Source of the DNA: Aromatoleum toluclasticum ATCC 700605
GTDB taxonomy: Bacteria; Pseudomonadota; Gammaproteobacteria; Burkholderiales; Rhodocyclaceae
DNA length: 64,000 bases
Assembly (NCBI RefSeq): GCF_000378245.1
Contig: NZ_KB899495.1
Coordinates: 91,113-155,112 of the forward strand
Reading direction: 5' to 3'
In this document: positions 16,550-24,156 of the stretch, in pieces
How positions within the stretch are numbered: position 1 is the first letter of the stretch
Layout: every line of letters begins with the position of its first letter
Notes under the pieces: model-generated
What the model saw: the letters and a program-made list of their open reading frames with translations, nothing else
Told to the model about the DNA's origin: nothing
The model's database searches: none
Made by a program: the position numbers and the translations under genes

Positions 16550-18127
16550 TCAGCGTCGTCCGATCTCCCGCCCGAGGCGCCAGCTCAGCCACAGTGCCAG
16601 CACATACCCGAGGATCGCCAGCACCGGGATTTCACCCCAACGCGGCCCGATGCTGTGCTGCATCAGTAGCGACGATGCGACGTACAACCCGAGCGTCACC
16701 AGCGCCAGCGACAGGCGACGCCCGGTGCGATCGATCTCCTCCTGCAACCGCTCCAGGCCACGGTGCGAGACCGACAGTTCGATGCCATCGCCCCGCATGC
16801 GGTGGAGCGCCCTGCTCAGGTCCGAGGGCAGCTGCCGCAACGACACGAAGGACTCGTACTTGAACCGGGCCCCCGGATCCCCCGCCCCGCCCGCGGTCTC
16901 CAACAGTGCGCCAGCCTTGTTGAACAGCCCCTCGACGAGGTTGAACCGCGGGGCGAGCCGCCGCACCGTGCTTTCCATCAGGAACACCGCCCGCAGCAGG
17001 ACCAGCAGATGATGCGGCAGGCGCGCGTTGCGCCCATGGCCCATGCGCGCGATGCGCAGGAACGCGTCGGCGAACGACCAATCGTTCAAGGGTTTGCGCG
17101 CATAGTCCTGAACGAGTTCCTCCATGCCGGCGCGAAACTCCTCGCGGTCCAGTGCGCCGGCGAGCACGCCCAGATCGAGATAGGCATCCACGAGCCAGTC
17201 GCCGTCCTGCTGCACGAAGGCCATCATGAAGGCGATGAGGCCCATGCGCGTACGCCGGTCGAGGAAACCGACGAGTCCGAAGTCGTGGAAGCAGATGCGT
17301 CCGTCGTCGAGCACGAAGAGATTGCCCGGGTGCGGATCGCCGTGGAAGACGCCTTCGACGAAGAACTGGTGCAGGTAGGCGTCTACGAGGTTGGCCGCAA
17401 GCCGCGGGCCCTGGGGCAGAAAGGCCGGATCGTCGATGCGTCGGCCGGGGCTCATCTCCTGCACGATGACCCATTCCGTGTAGAGATCGTCCACGACGCC
17501 GGGCACATAGACCGTGGGCGATCCATGGAACATCTCGGCGAAACGGGCGATGTTGTGCGCTTCCTGACGGAAGTTGATCTCCTTGTGCAGGTTGCGCGCG
17601 AGCTCGTCCACCAGTTCCAGCGGCTTGATCGCGCGCAGGCCCGGCAGCAACCAGAGAACGCTGCGCACGAACCAGCGCAGGATGCGGATGTCCTCCTCGA
17701 CCTGGCGCCGGATGCCCGGACGGCGCACCTTGACGATGACGACACGACCGTCGCGGGTCGTCGCGCGGTGCACCTGGGCGATGGAACCCGCCGCCAGCGC
17801 CTGCGGCTGGAACTGCGCGAACAGCTCCTTCAGCGGGCTTCCGAACGACGCCTCCACCTCCGCACGGGCCTGCTCGAAGGGAAAGGGCTGGACACGGTCG
17901 TGCAGCTTCTGCAAAGCAGTCACATAGTCGTCGGGTAGGAACTCGCGGTGGAGGCTCAGGCCTTGCCCGAGCTTGACGAACGTCGTGCCGAGCCGCTCGA
18001 GCGTAGCGGCGAAGCGCTGCGGCGGTGCGGTCCGACCACGCACCACGCCGCTGCGCGCAAGCCCCCACCAGAGGACCAGGCCCCACAGCGCGAGATTGAT
18101 CTGCAGCAGCCGAATTGCCACGTGCAT
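16550..18127 (-). CDS. UbiB/ABC1 (AarF)-family atypical kinase
   Basis: About 525 aa starting at MHVAIRLLQ (ATG 18127, GGGAGG upstream). Family signatures are intact: the KxGQ motif in FVKLGQGLS, the Ala-rich nucleotide loop AAGSIAQVHRA replacing the P-loop, catalytic lysine region VIVKVRRPG, EINFRQEAHN, the catalytic HGDPHPGNL and the metal-binding DFG (FHDFGLVG). Two membrane segments close the C-terminus. UbiB proteins support ubiquinone biosynthesis or lipid trafficking. Because no ubi genes are nearby and cfa follows, this is more likely an accessory homologue tied to membrane lipids than the housekeeping ubiB. Confidence 0.85.
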   Translation of the reverse strand: MHVAIRLLQINLALWGLVLWWGLARSGVVRGRTAPPQRFAATLERLGTTFVKLGQGLSLHREFLPDDYVTALQKLHDRVQPFPFEQARAEVEASFGSPLKELFAQFQPQALAAGSIAQVHRATTRDGRVVIVKVRRPGIRRQVEEDIRILRWFVRSVLWLLPGLRAIKPLELVDELARNLHKEINFRQEAHNIARFAEMFHGSPTVYVPGVVDDLYTEWVIVQEMSPGRRIDDPAFLPQGPRLAANLVDAYLHQFFVEGVFHGDPHPGNLFVLDDGRICFHDFGLVGFLDRRTRMGLIAFMMAFVQQDGDWLVDAYLDLGVLAGALDREEFRAGMEELVQDYARKPLNDWSFADAFLRIARMGHGRNARLPHHLLVLLRAVFLMESTVRRLAPRFNLVEGLFNKAGALLETAGGAGDPGARFKYESFVSLRQLPSDLSRALHRMRGDGIELSVSHRGLERLQEEIDRTGRRLSLALVTLGLYVASSLLMQHSIGPRWGEIPVLAILGYVLALWLSWRLGREIGRR

Positions 18128-18132
18128 CGCGA

Positions 18133-18312
18133 TCACTCCCTCCCCGGGCAGCCATCCTTCTGCCGAACGGCCCATTGCCAGCCCGGCGCGTCGCAAGCCC
18201 TACGGACGAGCCTGCAACTGCCGCAAGCGGACGGCCAAACCGGGTGACCATGCGTGTATTCATAGTGGCCCCCCTCGCGCTTCCCGACAAGGAACGTCGC
18301 GATCACGGTCAT
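18133..18312 (-). CDS. Putative 59-aa protein upstream of the UbiB-like gene
   Basis: ORF MTVIATFLVGKREGGHYEYT... with a strong Shine-Dalgarno (GGGAGGT) and a stop 5 bp before the UbiB-like ATG. A cluster of cysteines (ACGSC...RRAC) occupies the middle. No family was recognised. It is the first ORF after the promoter at 18408-18464, about 90 bp from the expected transcription start, so it is probably translated with the UbiB-like gene. Confidence 0.55.
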   Translation of the reverse strand: MTVIATFLVGKREGGHYEYTHGHPVWPSACGSCRLVRRACDAPGWQWAVRQKDGCPGRE

Positions 18313-18607
18313 ACGACACCTCCCGTTTCGGACATCTCGTCTGAACCGGCGCGCTGGGGGCTGCACGGAGCGGCTCAGTGACCGCTGCTTCTTGAAGGCT
18401 CACATAAAGTATAAGCGTCGCTCCTCTACGCAAGCGTGACCGACGGATTACATTGCTGTAATCCCCTGGAGCCCCAGCGACAAGGCCGTATCGACGTAGG
18501 TCCCCCGCCATCAGGAGCGTCGCGGCAACGCCGACCACGGCCGTCACGCCGAGCCCGGCCCTGAGCGCTCGCGTCTGCATGGCGGTCCAGTGCCTCGGTG
18601 CGTTCAT
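18260..18607 (-). CDS. Putative small membrane protein behind the lycopene-cyclase-like gene
   Basis: Up to 115 aa; the ATG overlaps the stop of the upstream gene (ATGA). Residues 12-40 form one hydrophobic segment (AGLGVTAVVGVAATLLMAGD). The C-terminal half is compositionally odd and covers the promoter at 18408-18464, and the end overlaps the next ORF by about 50 bp. The true protein may be shorter or decayed. No family recognised. Confidence 0.4.
   Translation of the reverse strand: MNAPRHWTAMQTRALRAGLGVTAVVGVAATLLMAGDLRRYGLVAGAPGDYSNVIRRSRLRRGATLILYVSLQEAAVTEPLRAAPSAPVQTRCPKREVSYDRDRDVPCREARGGPL
18408..18464 (-). promoter_or_regulatory. Shared-architecture promoter, site 1 (toward small ORF-UbiB-cfa)
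   Basis: On the minus strand: GATTACA, TGTAATC and GGTCACG heptamers at 11-bp steps (18463 down to 18435), then 21 bp, then TATACT (18413-18408). The first two heptamers form a perfect 20-bp palindrome GGATTACA-GCAA-TGTAATCC. No conserved -35 box. Four other promoters in the window have the same spacing. Confidence 0.75.
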
Positions 18608-19338
18608 GTGCCCTTTCGCCGAGGCATGGCGGAGCCACGGCTTGCTGGCGCCACCGAGCGCTGCCATGTGATGTGCTCGTAGACGCCGGTCCACGCCATT
18701 CCGAAGGACAAGCCGAACAGCAGCTCCTCCACCGGCAGGCCATAGATGACCAAGCCGCTGAGCGCCGCGAGGTTCCACACCTGCTCGACATAGCCCGGTG
18801 CCGACCATTTCAGGCCCAGCAGGAACAGCGAGTAGATGGCCAGAAAGAGGAGCCCGCCAACAACGGTGTTGCGCGCGAGATCGGGCCGGCAGAGCACTGC
18901 AGCGACGGCGCCCAGTGTCAATGCCCCTATCGCCGCGTAGATGGGATTCCACGGGAGGAGGAATAGCAGCGCGAAGGCGACGAAGGGGGTTGCGAGCGCC
19001 CCCCGATGCCAACGATGGCGCAGGTGGTGGCGCTCGCGCGCCGTCATGCGCACAAGCCGCCGGTGCATCAGGGCGTTGTAGGCGGCAGCGCCGATGCCGC
19101 CGATCGCGAAAGTGAAGACGAGACTTTCGATGTCGAAGCCTGTCGTCTGTGCGAGCTCGAACAGACTGGGCGGATTCCAGTATTCGGGCACGAACAACGG
19201 CTCCGTGAGCCCGAACGGCGCGGTGCCCACGCTGGCCCACCACATTTGACGGCGCTGCCGTGGAAATGCGAGGAACGTGATCGCCCACAAGGCCAGGAAG
19301 GCGCACGACCAGATCAGCCAGACGTAATTGAATGGCAT
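18604..19338 (-). CDS. Lycopene cyclase-domain membrane protein
   Basis: A 244-aa protein with about seven hydrophobic segments. It matches the CrtYcd-type lycopene cyclase fold, including the GLPVEELLFGLSFGMAWT block (the family P-x-E-E motif) and repeated LFLLPWNPIY/LFLLGLKW segments. Such proteins cyclise carotenoid ends in actinobacteria and archaea, but proteobacterial homologues are often encoded away from carotenoid genes. None (crtB, crtI) is visible here, so lycopene as substrate is doubtful. Start ATG 19338 has GGGGGTG upstream. A small membrane-protein ORF is coupled downstream. Confidence 0.7.
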   Translation of the reverse strand: MPFNYVWLIWSCAFLALWAITFLAFPRQRRQMWWASVGTAPFGLTEPLFVPEYWNPPSLFELAQTTGFDIESLVFTFAIGGIGAAAYNALMHRRLVRMTARERHHLRHRWHRGALATPFVAFALLFLLPWNPIYAAIGALTLGAVAAVLCRPDLARNTVVGGLLFLAIYSLFLLGLKWSAPGYVEQVWNLAALSGLVIYGLPVEELLFGLSFGMAWTGVYEHITWQRSVAPASRGSAMPRRKGT

Positions 19339-19502
19339 GACACCCCCTTTCGTCAGCCACGATGATTTGATCGACGCAAGCGCCCGCACATGCTCATCGG
19401 AGACGGCTATCGTGAATAAGTGCTACGACAGCGCGGCAGCCTGCACCAGCGCGTGAACGGTCTGCTCAAACACGCCGTCCCTTCGCTCGCCGCAACCGCC
19501 AA

Positions 19503-19874
19503 CTAGCAACCCCGCCTGTGGTGCCGATGCTCCGGGGATGTATTTCCACCAAGCACCGCAGCCGCAAAACGCTCCGGCGACTCCTCGAAGATCTCGCGAT
19601 TCTCACGCGTCGCGAAGTAGTACGTTCGGTCTTTATAGACACTGGTGACGGCTTGGAGCATCTCTACCGGCCGCCCGCTCACCGGGTCGATTGCCGACTG
19701 CGAGGGCGGAGTCTCATCGCCCGCACTCGGGCCGGGCGCTCCGCGTTCATCAGAATGTCCACGGCCGTACGATCGGCGCCCTCCACCTCCACATCCCATG
19801 CCGCCGCGGCTCATCATCACGAACACCCCCACCAACAGCACGACCCAGATCCAGTTTTCCGATAGCCATTTCAT
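19503..19874 (-). CDS. Membrane-anchored YHS-domain protein
   Basis: A 123-aa protein. The N-terminal membrane anchor is MKWLSENWIWVVLLVGVFVM. A Gly/Ser-rich Cys-containing linker (GMGCGGGGRR) and a divergent YHS domain follow (IDPVSGRPVEM ... DRTYYFATRENREIFEESPE), with a His/Arg/Cys tail. The domain keeps the fold pattern but has lost the usual cysteines (IDPVSG for DPVCG, YYFAT for YYFCS), so metal binding by those residues is unlikely. A shared-architecture promoter at 20003-20058 points at it. The small protein at 22810-23010 has a related anchor (NWISENGLWILL). Confidence 0.8.
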   Translation of the reverse strand: MKWLSENWIWVVLLVGVFVMMSRGGMGCGGGGRRSYGRGHSDERGAPGPSAGDETPPSQSAIDPVSGRPVEMLQAVTSVYKDRTYYFATRENREIFEESPERFAAAVLGGNTSPEHRHHRRGC

Positions 19875-20002
19875 GATCCTCACCTCGCGCTTCGTCCATT
19901 ACGGCTTTGCGGTCTCACCCGTGCCCCCGGGTCGAGCCCGCCGTACGCGGCCTTGAGCAACGTGCTCCGTACTCACCTCACTGCTGCAGATCGCTCTTAC
20001 CC

Positions 20003-20058
20003 AGTATGCATTAGAATGGTTGACCAGGACGTGACCCGCAGATTACATAGCAGTCATT
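20003..20058 (-). promoter_or_regulatory. Shared-architecture promoter, site 2 (toward membrane YHS gene)
   Basis: Minus strand: AATGACT, TGTAATC, GGTCACG at 11-bp steps (20058 down to 20030), 21 bp, then CATACT (20008-20003). The start codon of the membrane YHS gene lies about 130 bp downstream. Confidence 0.7.
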
Positions 20059-20133
20059 GGGAGACCAGCGCTGTTTGGCCCTCACCTAGCGACTTCGTCG
20101 CCATTCAGGTCCTGCGCCACTGCACCACGCCAT

Positions 20134-20999
20134 TCAGGGCGCAGGGTTGCTATGCACGGCGTCCGCTGGATCCTGCACCGCCGAATGTCGCGTTTCGTCG
20201 GCGGCGCCCAACAGCTGATCCAGCTCCCCACGGCCCACCATCTCCTTTTCGAGCAGCAAACGCGCCAAGGTGTCCAGCAACCCGCGTCTGGCGCTCAGCG
20301 TCTCGCTCACGCGGGTGTGCGCATCGGCCAGGATCATTCTCACCTCTTCATCTATGGCTTCGGCCGTATGCTCGCTGTACTCCTTGCGCCCGGGCATTAC
20401 CGGGCCATCGAGGAACAGGGCGGCACGGGCGTCCTCCAGCGTCGCCAGCCCCAGTCATTCGCTCATGCCGTACTGGGTGACCATCTGGCGCGCGAGATCG
20501 GTGGCCCGCTGCAAATCGTTCCGGGCGCCGGTGGACACGTCGCCGAAGACCATTTCCTCCGCCACCCGGCCGCCCAACAGCACGTCGATGCGTTCGAGCA
20601 GATCGGCCCGCGTCATCAGATAGCGGTCCTCACCTGGGGTCTGCCGCGTGTAGCCCAAGGCGGCCACCCCGCGGGGAATGATGGATATCTTGGTCACCCG
20701 GTCCGTGCGGGGCCGGGCCTCGGCCACCAACGCGTGACCCGCCTCGTGATAGGCCACCGTTTCCTTCTCCTTCGGATTGATCAGCCGGTTCTTCTTCTCA
20801 ATACCCGCCACAATGCGGTCCAGGGCCTCGTCGAAATCGGCCATCTCGACGGCATCCTTGCCCTTGCGGGCGGCAAGCAGCGCCGCCTCGTTTACGAGGT
20901 TGGCCAGGTATGCGTGGGGAACAGCACGCTCTGAATCAGTAGCAGTACGATGAAGGCACCCACGAAGTACCACAGGGAAAAGACTTGGCGCTTTTCCAT
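20134..20999 (-). pseudogene. ftsH: ftsH remnant with internal deletion and in-frame stop
   Basis: The ATG at 20999 starts an FtsH-type N-terminal anchor ([20 protein letters not shown]...FP). It then joins directly to the protease domain ([20 protein letters not shown]), so the whole AAA+ ATPase domain (roughly 350 codons) is missing and the frame changes at the join. The zinc motif HEAGH is intact. Downstream, QYGMSE is followed by an in-frame TGA (20455-20457) and then LGLATLEDARAALFLDGP in the same frame; an Arg codon CGA to TGA is the simplest cause. The product cannot be a working FtsH. It overlaps the DUF5676 gene stop (TGATG), so the two formed one operon. Confidence 0.9.
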
Positions 21000-21250
21000 C
21001 ATGCGCTCCAGCGCTGCTGCAGGAAGTTGTGGATCGGCACGTACGGGAGGCGGACATGCACCCCGTACGCGAAACTCACTCCCAGTCCAAGCAGGAAAAC
21101 CGGTCCGCTCAGCCAGCCTGACAGCATTTGGTCCAGGAACGCGTGCATGTGAATGCGCGCGGGCACCGCCAGTCCGTATGCCACGCCCAACACGAAGGTG
21201 AACGCGACCCAGATACTCAGAGCCACGAAAACGACTTTGAGGTTCAGCAT
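20999..21250 (-). CDS. DUF5676-family small membrane protein (copy 2)
   Basis: An 83-aa paralogue of the protein at 14445-14705: [20 protein letters not shown] at the start and [11 protein letters not shown] at the end, with two hydrophobic segments. Its stop overlaps the ftsH-remnant start, and a decayed YHS gene precedes it. The order YHS-DUF5676 is thus present twice in the region. Function unknown. The start at 21250 has AGGAGG upstream. Confidence 0.85.
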   Translation of the reverse strand: MLNLKVVFVALSIWVAFTFVLGVAYGLAVPARIHMHAFLDQMLSGWLSGPVFLLGLGVSFAYGVHVRLPYVPIHNFLQQRWSA

Positions 21251-21300
21251 GACGCCTCCTTTAGCGATTGTTGAGATCCCCGCCGTCGTTGCCGCGGGAG

Positions 21301-21453
21301 TCATGGCTGACCGCCTTGGTACACTTCTCCGACGTGGCTACAAACGTCTTGCAGTTGGCCTCCTAACAAATAATAGGCCTGCCCGGGGCACTGGGCCCTG
21401 GCCGCTGCGTCGGTTGCATCAACTTCCCTAGTGCATACCGGCTCACACGCCAT
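21301..21453 (-). pseudogene. Decayed YHS-domain gene
   Basis: ATG 21453 starts MACEPVCTREVDATDAAARA, clearly the N-terminus of a YHS domain like that at 14710-14910. The frame then leaves the domain at AYYLLGG; the matching remainder (CKTFVATSEKCTKAVSHDSR) is in another frame. At least one frameshift has therefore destroyed it. It lies upstream of DUF5676 copy 2 exactly as the intact YHS gene does for copy 1. Confidence 0.7.
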
Positions 21454-21536
21454 GGCCCACCTCTTCTGCAAGATCGCTTCCTTTACGTGTTGCCTCCCGA
21501 GCGACGCGTCCGTCCTGATGACTGGTCTGCGCTCTG

Positions 21537-22760
21537 TCACCCCCTCCCTTTCTCGTTCGCCCGCAGCGCCACACCACTCGCAGCCAACCTTGCGGCCGCG
21601 AGCGCGGCAGAAACCAGCAGACCGGCACCCAGCCAGAATGGAAGCTCGGGACGTAGATCGAACAGCACGCCGGCGGCCAACGAGCCTGCGGCTTGCCCGA
21701 GATTCCCCGCCGCAACGCTCTTGCCCAAGGCACGTCCCTGATTGTCGCCAGCATCGCGGGAAATGCGATAACTCAGGACGGGAATGAGAATGCCTGCAGC
21801 GGCGGCGATCACCCCGATCAGCCCCGCCTGAGCCAGATAGCTGTCGCTGTAGGGCAGCAGGGCCATGCCGACCGCCATCGCCACGAGGCCCGATGTCGTC
21901 AGAAGCGGGCCATACAAAAGCGAGGAAGGGGACCAGAAGACAGCAATCTGGGCTACGATCATCACGAGGCTGCATTCCATGAACATGACGCTGATGGCCG
22001 CGGGCGTCAGCCCGAGGAACCGCTGGGCACGTAGCCCGATGGCCACCTCGAAGCTGCCGAGCCCGAACATGAGCAGCAGCACCAGGAAAAACAATGTCGG
22101 CTGCACGCGCGCCGCGTCCGGAGCCGTTGGCGTTCTGGCCATCGGTACGCGGGGCAGGCGGAGGAACAGCGCGATCCAGGCCGCCGCGCCCAGGATCGCG
22201 GCGACGGCGAACGGAGAGGCCAACGCCACGTGCCACTGGTCCGCTCCGCCCGATCCAGCCCCCGTCCGTGTCGTAATGCCGCTCAAGGCCGGTCCCGCCA
22301 GCAGTCCCAGGCCAGAGGCCGCGCTCAACCAGGCGAAACGGCGTGCGCGCAGTGCCGCCGGGTGGCTGGCCCCCGCGAATGCCATGGTTACCGGCAATAC
22401 CGCCGCGGCGAAGAGACCGCTGGCGATACGCATGGCGTATGCCTGCCACAGGGTTAGTGACAGCCCGAACAGGAGCAATGTCACGACGTAGCCCGCGAGC
22501 CCCACCAGCAGAATCGACCGCTGGCCGACCCGGTCCGACAATCGTCCGCAGATCGGAGCGAAAGCGGACAGCGCCAGCGTGTAAGCACCCATGAGCATCC
22601 CCGCATGCCACGACACTGAACGCCTGCCGTTGTCCGCGAGATGCTCGATAAAGGACGCGAGCACCGGCAGCAGACTGCCGTAGCCCATGAACACCACGAA
22701 CACCGTCGCCGTCAGCAGCAGGTGGATGTCCGTGTCCGCTTGGGGCGATAGTCGCTTCAT
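21537..22760 (-). CDS. Major facilitator superfamily permease
   Basis: A 407-aa protein with twelve predicted membrane segments. The MFS motif A region CGRLSDRVGQRSILLVGLAG is between segments 2 and 3, and there is a central cytoplasmic loop (RLPRVPMARTPTAPDAAR). The start is ATG 22760; open frame upstream lacks membrane character. MFS transporters with this layout are usually proton-coupled exporters of drugs or small metabolites; the substrate is unknown. It stands between the decayed YHS gene and the small membrane protein gene, all on the same strand. Confidence 0.85.
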   Translation of the reverse strand: MKRLSPQADTDIHLLLTATVFVVFMGYGSLLPVLASFIEHLADNGRRSVSWHAGMLMGAYTLALSAFAPICGRLSDRVGQRSILLVGLAGYVVTLLLFGLSLTLWQAYAMRIASGLFAAAVLPVTMAFAGASHPAALRARRFAWLSAASGLGLLAGPALSGITTRTGAGSGGADQWHVALASPFAVAAILGAAAWIALFLRLPRVPMARTPTAPDAARVQPTLFFLVLLLMFGLGSFEVAIGLRAQRFLGLTPAAISVMFMECSLVMIVAQIAVFWSPSSLLYGPLLTTSGLVAMAVGMALLPYSDSYLAQAGLIGVIAAAAGILIPVLSYRISRDAGDNQGRALGKSVAAGNLGQAAGSLAAGVLFDLRPELPFWLGAGLLVSAALAAARLAASGVALRANEKGRG

Positions 22761-22809
22761 CGCTGATATGTGCTTTAGCTGAAGATTGACGTTAGCCCGC
22801 CCTCGATGC

Positions 22810-23010
22810 TCACCGCCGTGCCGCGTACAGAATCGATGCCGACCTCGGCCCATCGCTGGTCAACGTGGCTCGCCTCCCGCTCCCCTCGTCGCGGTCGCCA
22901 CCGAACAGTCCGCCGAATAATAATTTGCCGTGGCCGTGTCCGTGGCGAAGCAGCAAGAGCGCTCCGATCGCCAGCAGGATCCATAGCCCGTTCTCCGATA
23001 TCCAGTTCAT
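22810..23010 (-). CDS. Small membrane protein with His-rich loop
   Basis: A 66-aa protein: MNWISENGLWILLAIGALLL anchor followed by RHGHGHGKLLFGGLFGGD. The anchor matches that of the membrane YHS protein at 19503-19874 (WLSENWIWVVLL), so this looks like a short or C-terminally lost member of the same group. The HGHGHG run might bind metal. It starts 16 bp after the HD-GYP gene on the same strand and is probably cotranscribed. No known family function. Confidence 0.6.
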   Translation of the reverse strand: MNWISENGLWILLAIGALLLLRHGHGHGKLLFGGLFGGDRDEGSGRRATLTSDGPRSASILYAARR

Positions 23011-23026
23011 GGTGGCTCTCCCGCCC

Positions 23027-23824
23027 CTATGGGACCTCGGTGCATTTCAGCGCGACCATGCGTCTCAATGTGCCCTCTTCGGCAACGAACAGATCGACCG
23101 CCTGGGGGTCGAATTGCCGGCCGCTCAGGCGCAGTATCTCGGCCTTCGCGGCATCGAAGGGCAGGCCCTTGCGGTATGGACGGTCCGACGTCATTGCATC
23201 CAGCGTGTCAATGACCGCAAACAACCGGGCACCGAGCGGAATTTCCGTGCCGCGCAGGGCGCGCGGATACCCCGTGCCATCGAAACGCTCCTCGTGGCAA
23301 AGAACGATATCGGCGGCATCGGCCATTCCGGGGAGTCGGCTGACGACCCGGTAGCCGTCATCGGCGTGCCGGCGCATTAGCATCCACTCGTCGGCACGGA
23401 GGGGGCCATTCTTGAGCAGCACCCGGTCCGGGATGCCGATCTTGCCGATATCGTGCAGCAGGGCTCCCCAATAGATTTCGCGCAGCTGGGCTGCGTCGGC
23501 GATGCAGCGCTTCGCGAGGATGAGCGTGTGGCATGCAACGCGACGCGAATGCTGGCCGGTTTCGTGTTCGCGCAGGTCCAGCAGATCCGCGAGCGCTTCG
23601 GCAAAAGTCGCATAAGGATCTTCGGTGGCACCCCGAGCGGCGCGCTGCCGGTCGAGGAAACAGGGCTCACAGACATGCACGCCGTCTTCCTGGGCCGGCA
23701 AGGAGCGGACAAGGGTCCGGCCACAGCAATCGCATCGGTGTGCATCCGGCTCGGCTCCGCCCGGGCAAACCTCGCTCGTCCGCTTGCTGGCATCGTGCTG
23801 CTGCATTTGTCGCCCTCGCTGCAT
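23027..23824 (-). CDS. HD-GYP domain protein with N-terminal zinc-ribbon-like segment
   Basis: A 265-aa protein. An N-terminal Cys cluster (CDCCGRT ... VCEPCF, residues about 31-55) looks like a zinc ribbon. It is followed by an HD-GYP phosphodiesterase domain: HSRRVACHTL, ALLHDIGKIGIPD, HHAD-type RRHADDGYR, HEERFDGTGYP, and the final DALTS-like DTLDAMTSDRPYR. HD-GYP proteins hydrolyse cyclic di-GMP or related dinucleotides. There is no receiver or PAS domain, so the zinc segment may be the sensory part. Start ATG 23824 is set by CAGGAGGAG. The MFS and small membrane genes follow on the same strand. Confidence 0.85.
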   Translation of the reverse strand: MQRGRQMQQHDASKRTSEVCPGGAEPDAHRCDCCGRTLVRSLPAQEDGVHVCEPCFLDRQRAARGATEDPYATFAEALADLLDLREHETGQHSRRVACHTLILAKRCIADAAQLREIYWGALLHDIGKIGIPDRVLLKNGPLRADEWMLMRRHADDGYRVVSRLPGMADAADIVLCHEERFDGTGYPRALRGTEIPLGARLFAVIDTLDAMTSDRPYRKGLPFDAAKAEILRLSGRQFDPQAVDLFVAEEGTLRRMVALKCTEVP

Positions 23825-24044
23825 GACTCCTCCTGGGAGGTCCATGCCCGCCGTGACCCTGTTGCATGAACAAATGCGTCAGCGGGCAGGCGCGTGCGAA
23901 TGCATGATGTTGCTCCCTTCAGGAGCTTCCATCATAGATCGCATGCCCCGACCACAGGTTGCCCCTGCTATTGCAGTTTTGTCATTTTCTGGAGGCCAAC
24001 CGAAATCCGACACCCGTCACGCTTGCCCGCAGCGGATCCGCATA

Positions 24045-24100
24045 CCTTGCAAAGATGTAATCCCGGCGTCAGCAATCCGTCGAGTGATCTCGCGCATCAT
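24045..24100 (+). promoter_or_regulatory. Shared-architecture promoter, site 3 (toward TolC-multicopper oxidase)
   Basis: Plus strand: weak CCTTGCA, then TGTAATC (24056-24062), CGTCAGC (24067-24073) at 11-bp steps, 21 bp, and CATCAT (24095-24100). The tolC-like ATG is at 24157. The most degenerate of the five, but the spacing is exact. The rest of the 23825-24156 gap shows no gene. Confidence 0.6.
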
Positions 24101-24156
24101 GTCTTCATGCCGGCCGGAGAGCGCGGCGAATAACGACAACCCCTGAGGGGACACCC

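Noticed and set aside
18260..19360. 366-codon minus-strand frame spanning the lycopene-cyclase-like gene
   Set aside because: Most of it is out of frame with the membrane protein encoded there; only its last third, after an ATGA-coupled ATG at 18607, is kept as a low-confidence small ORF.
20455..20457. Selenocysteine or programmed readthrough at the TGA in ftsH
   Set aside because: No SECIS-like hairpin was evident, FtsH has no known Sec residue here, and the gene already lacks its ATPase domain.
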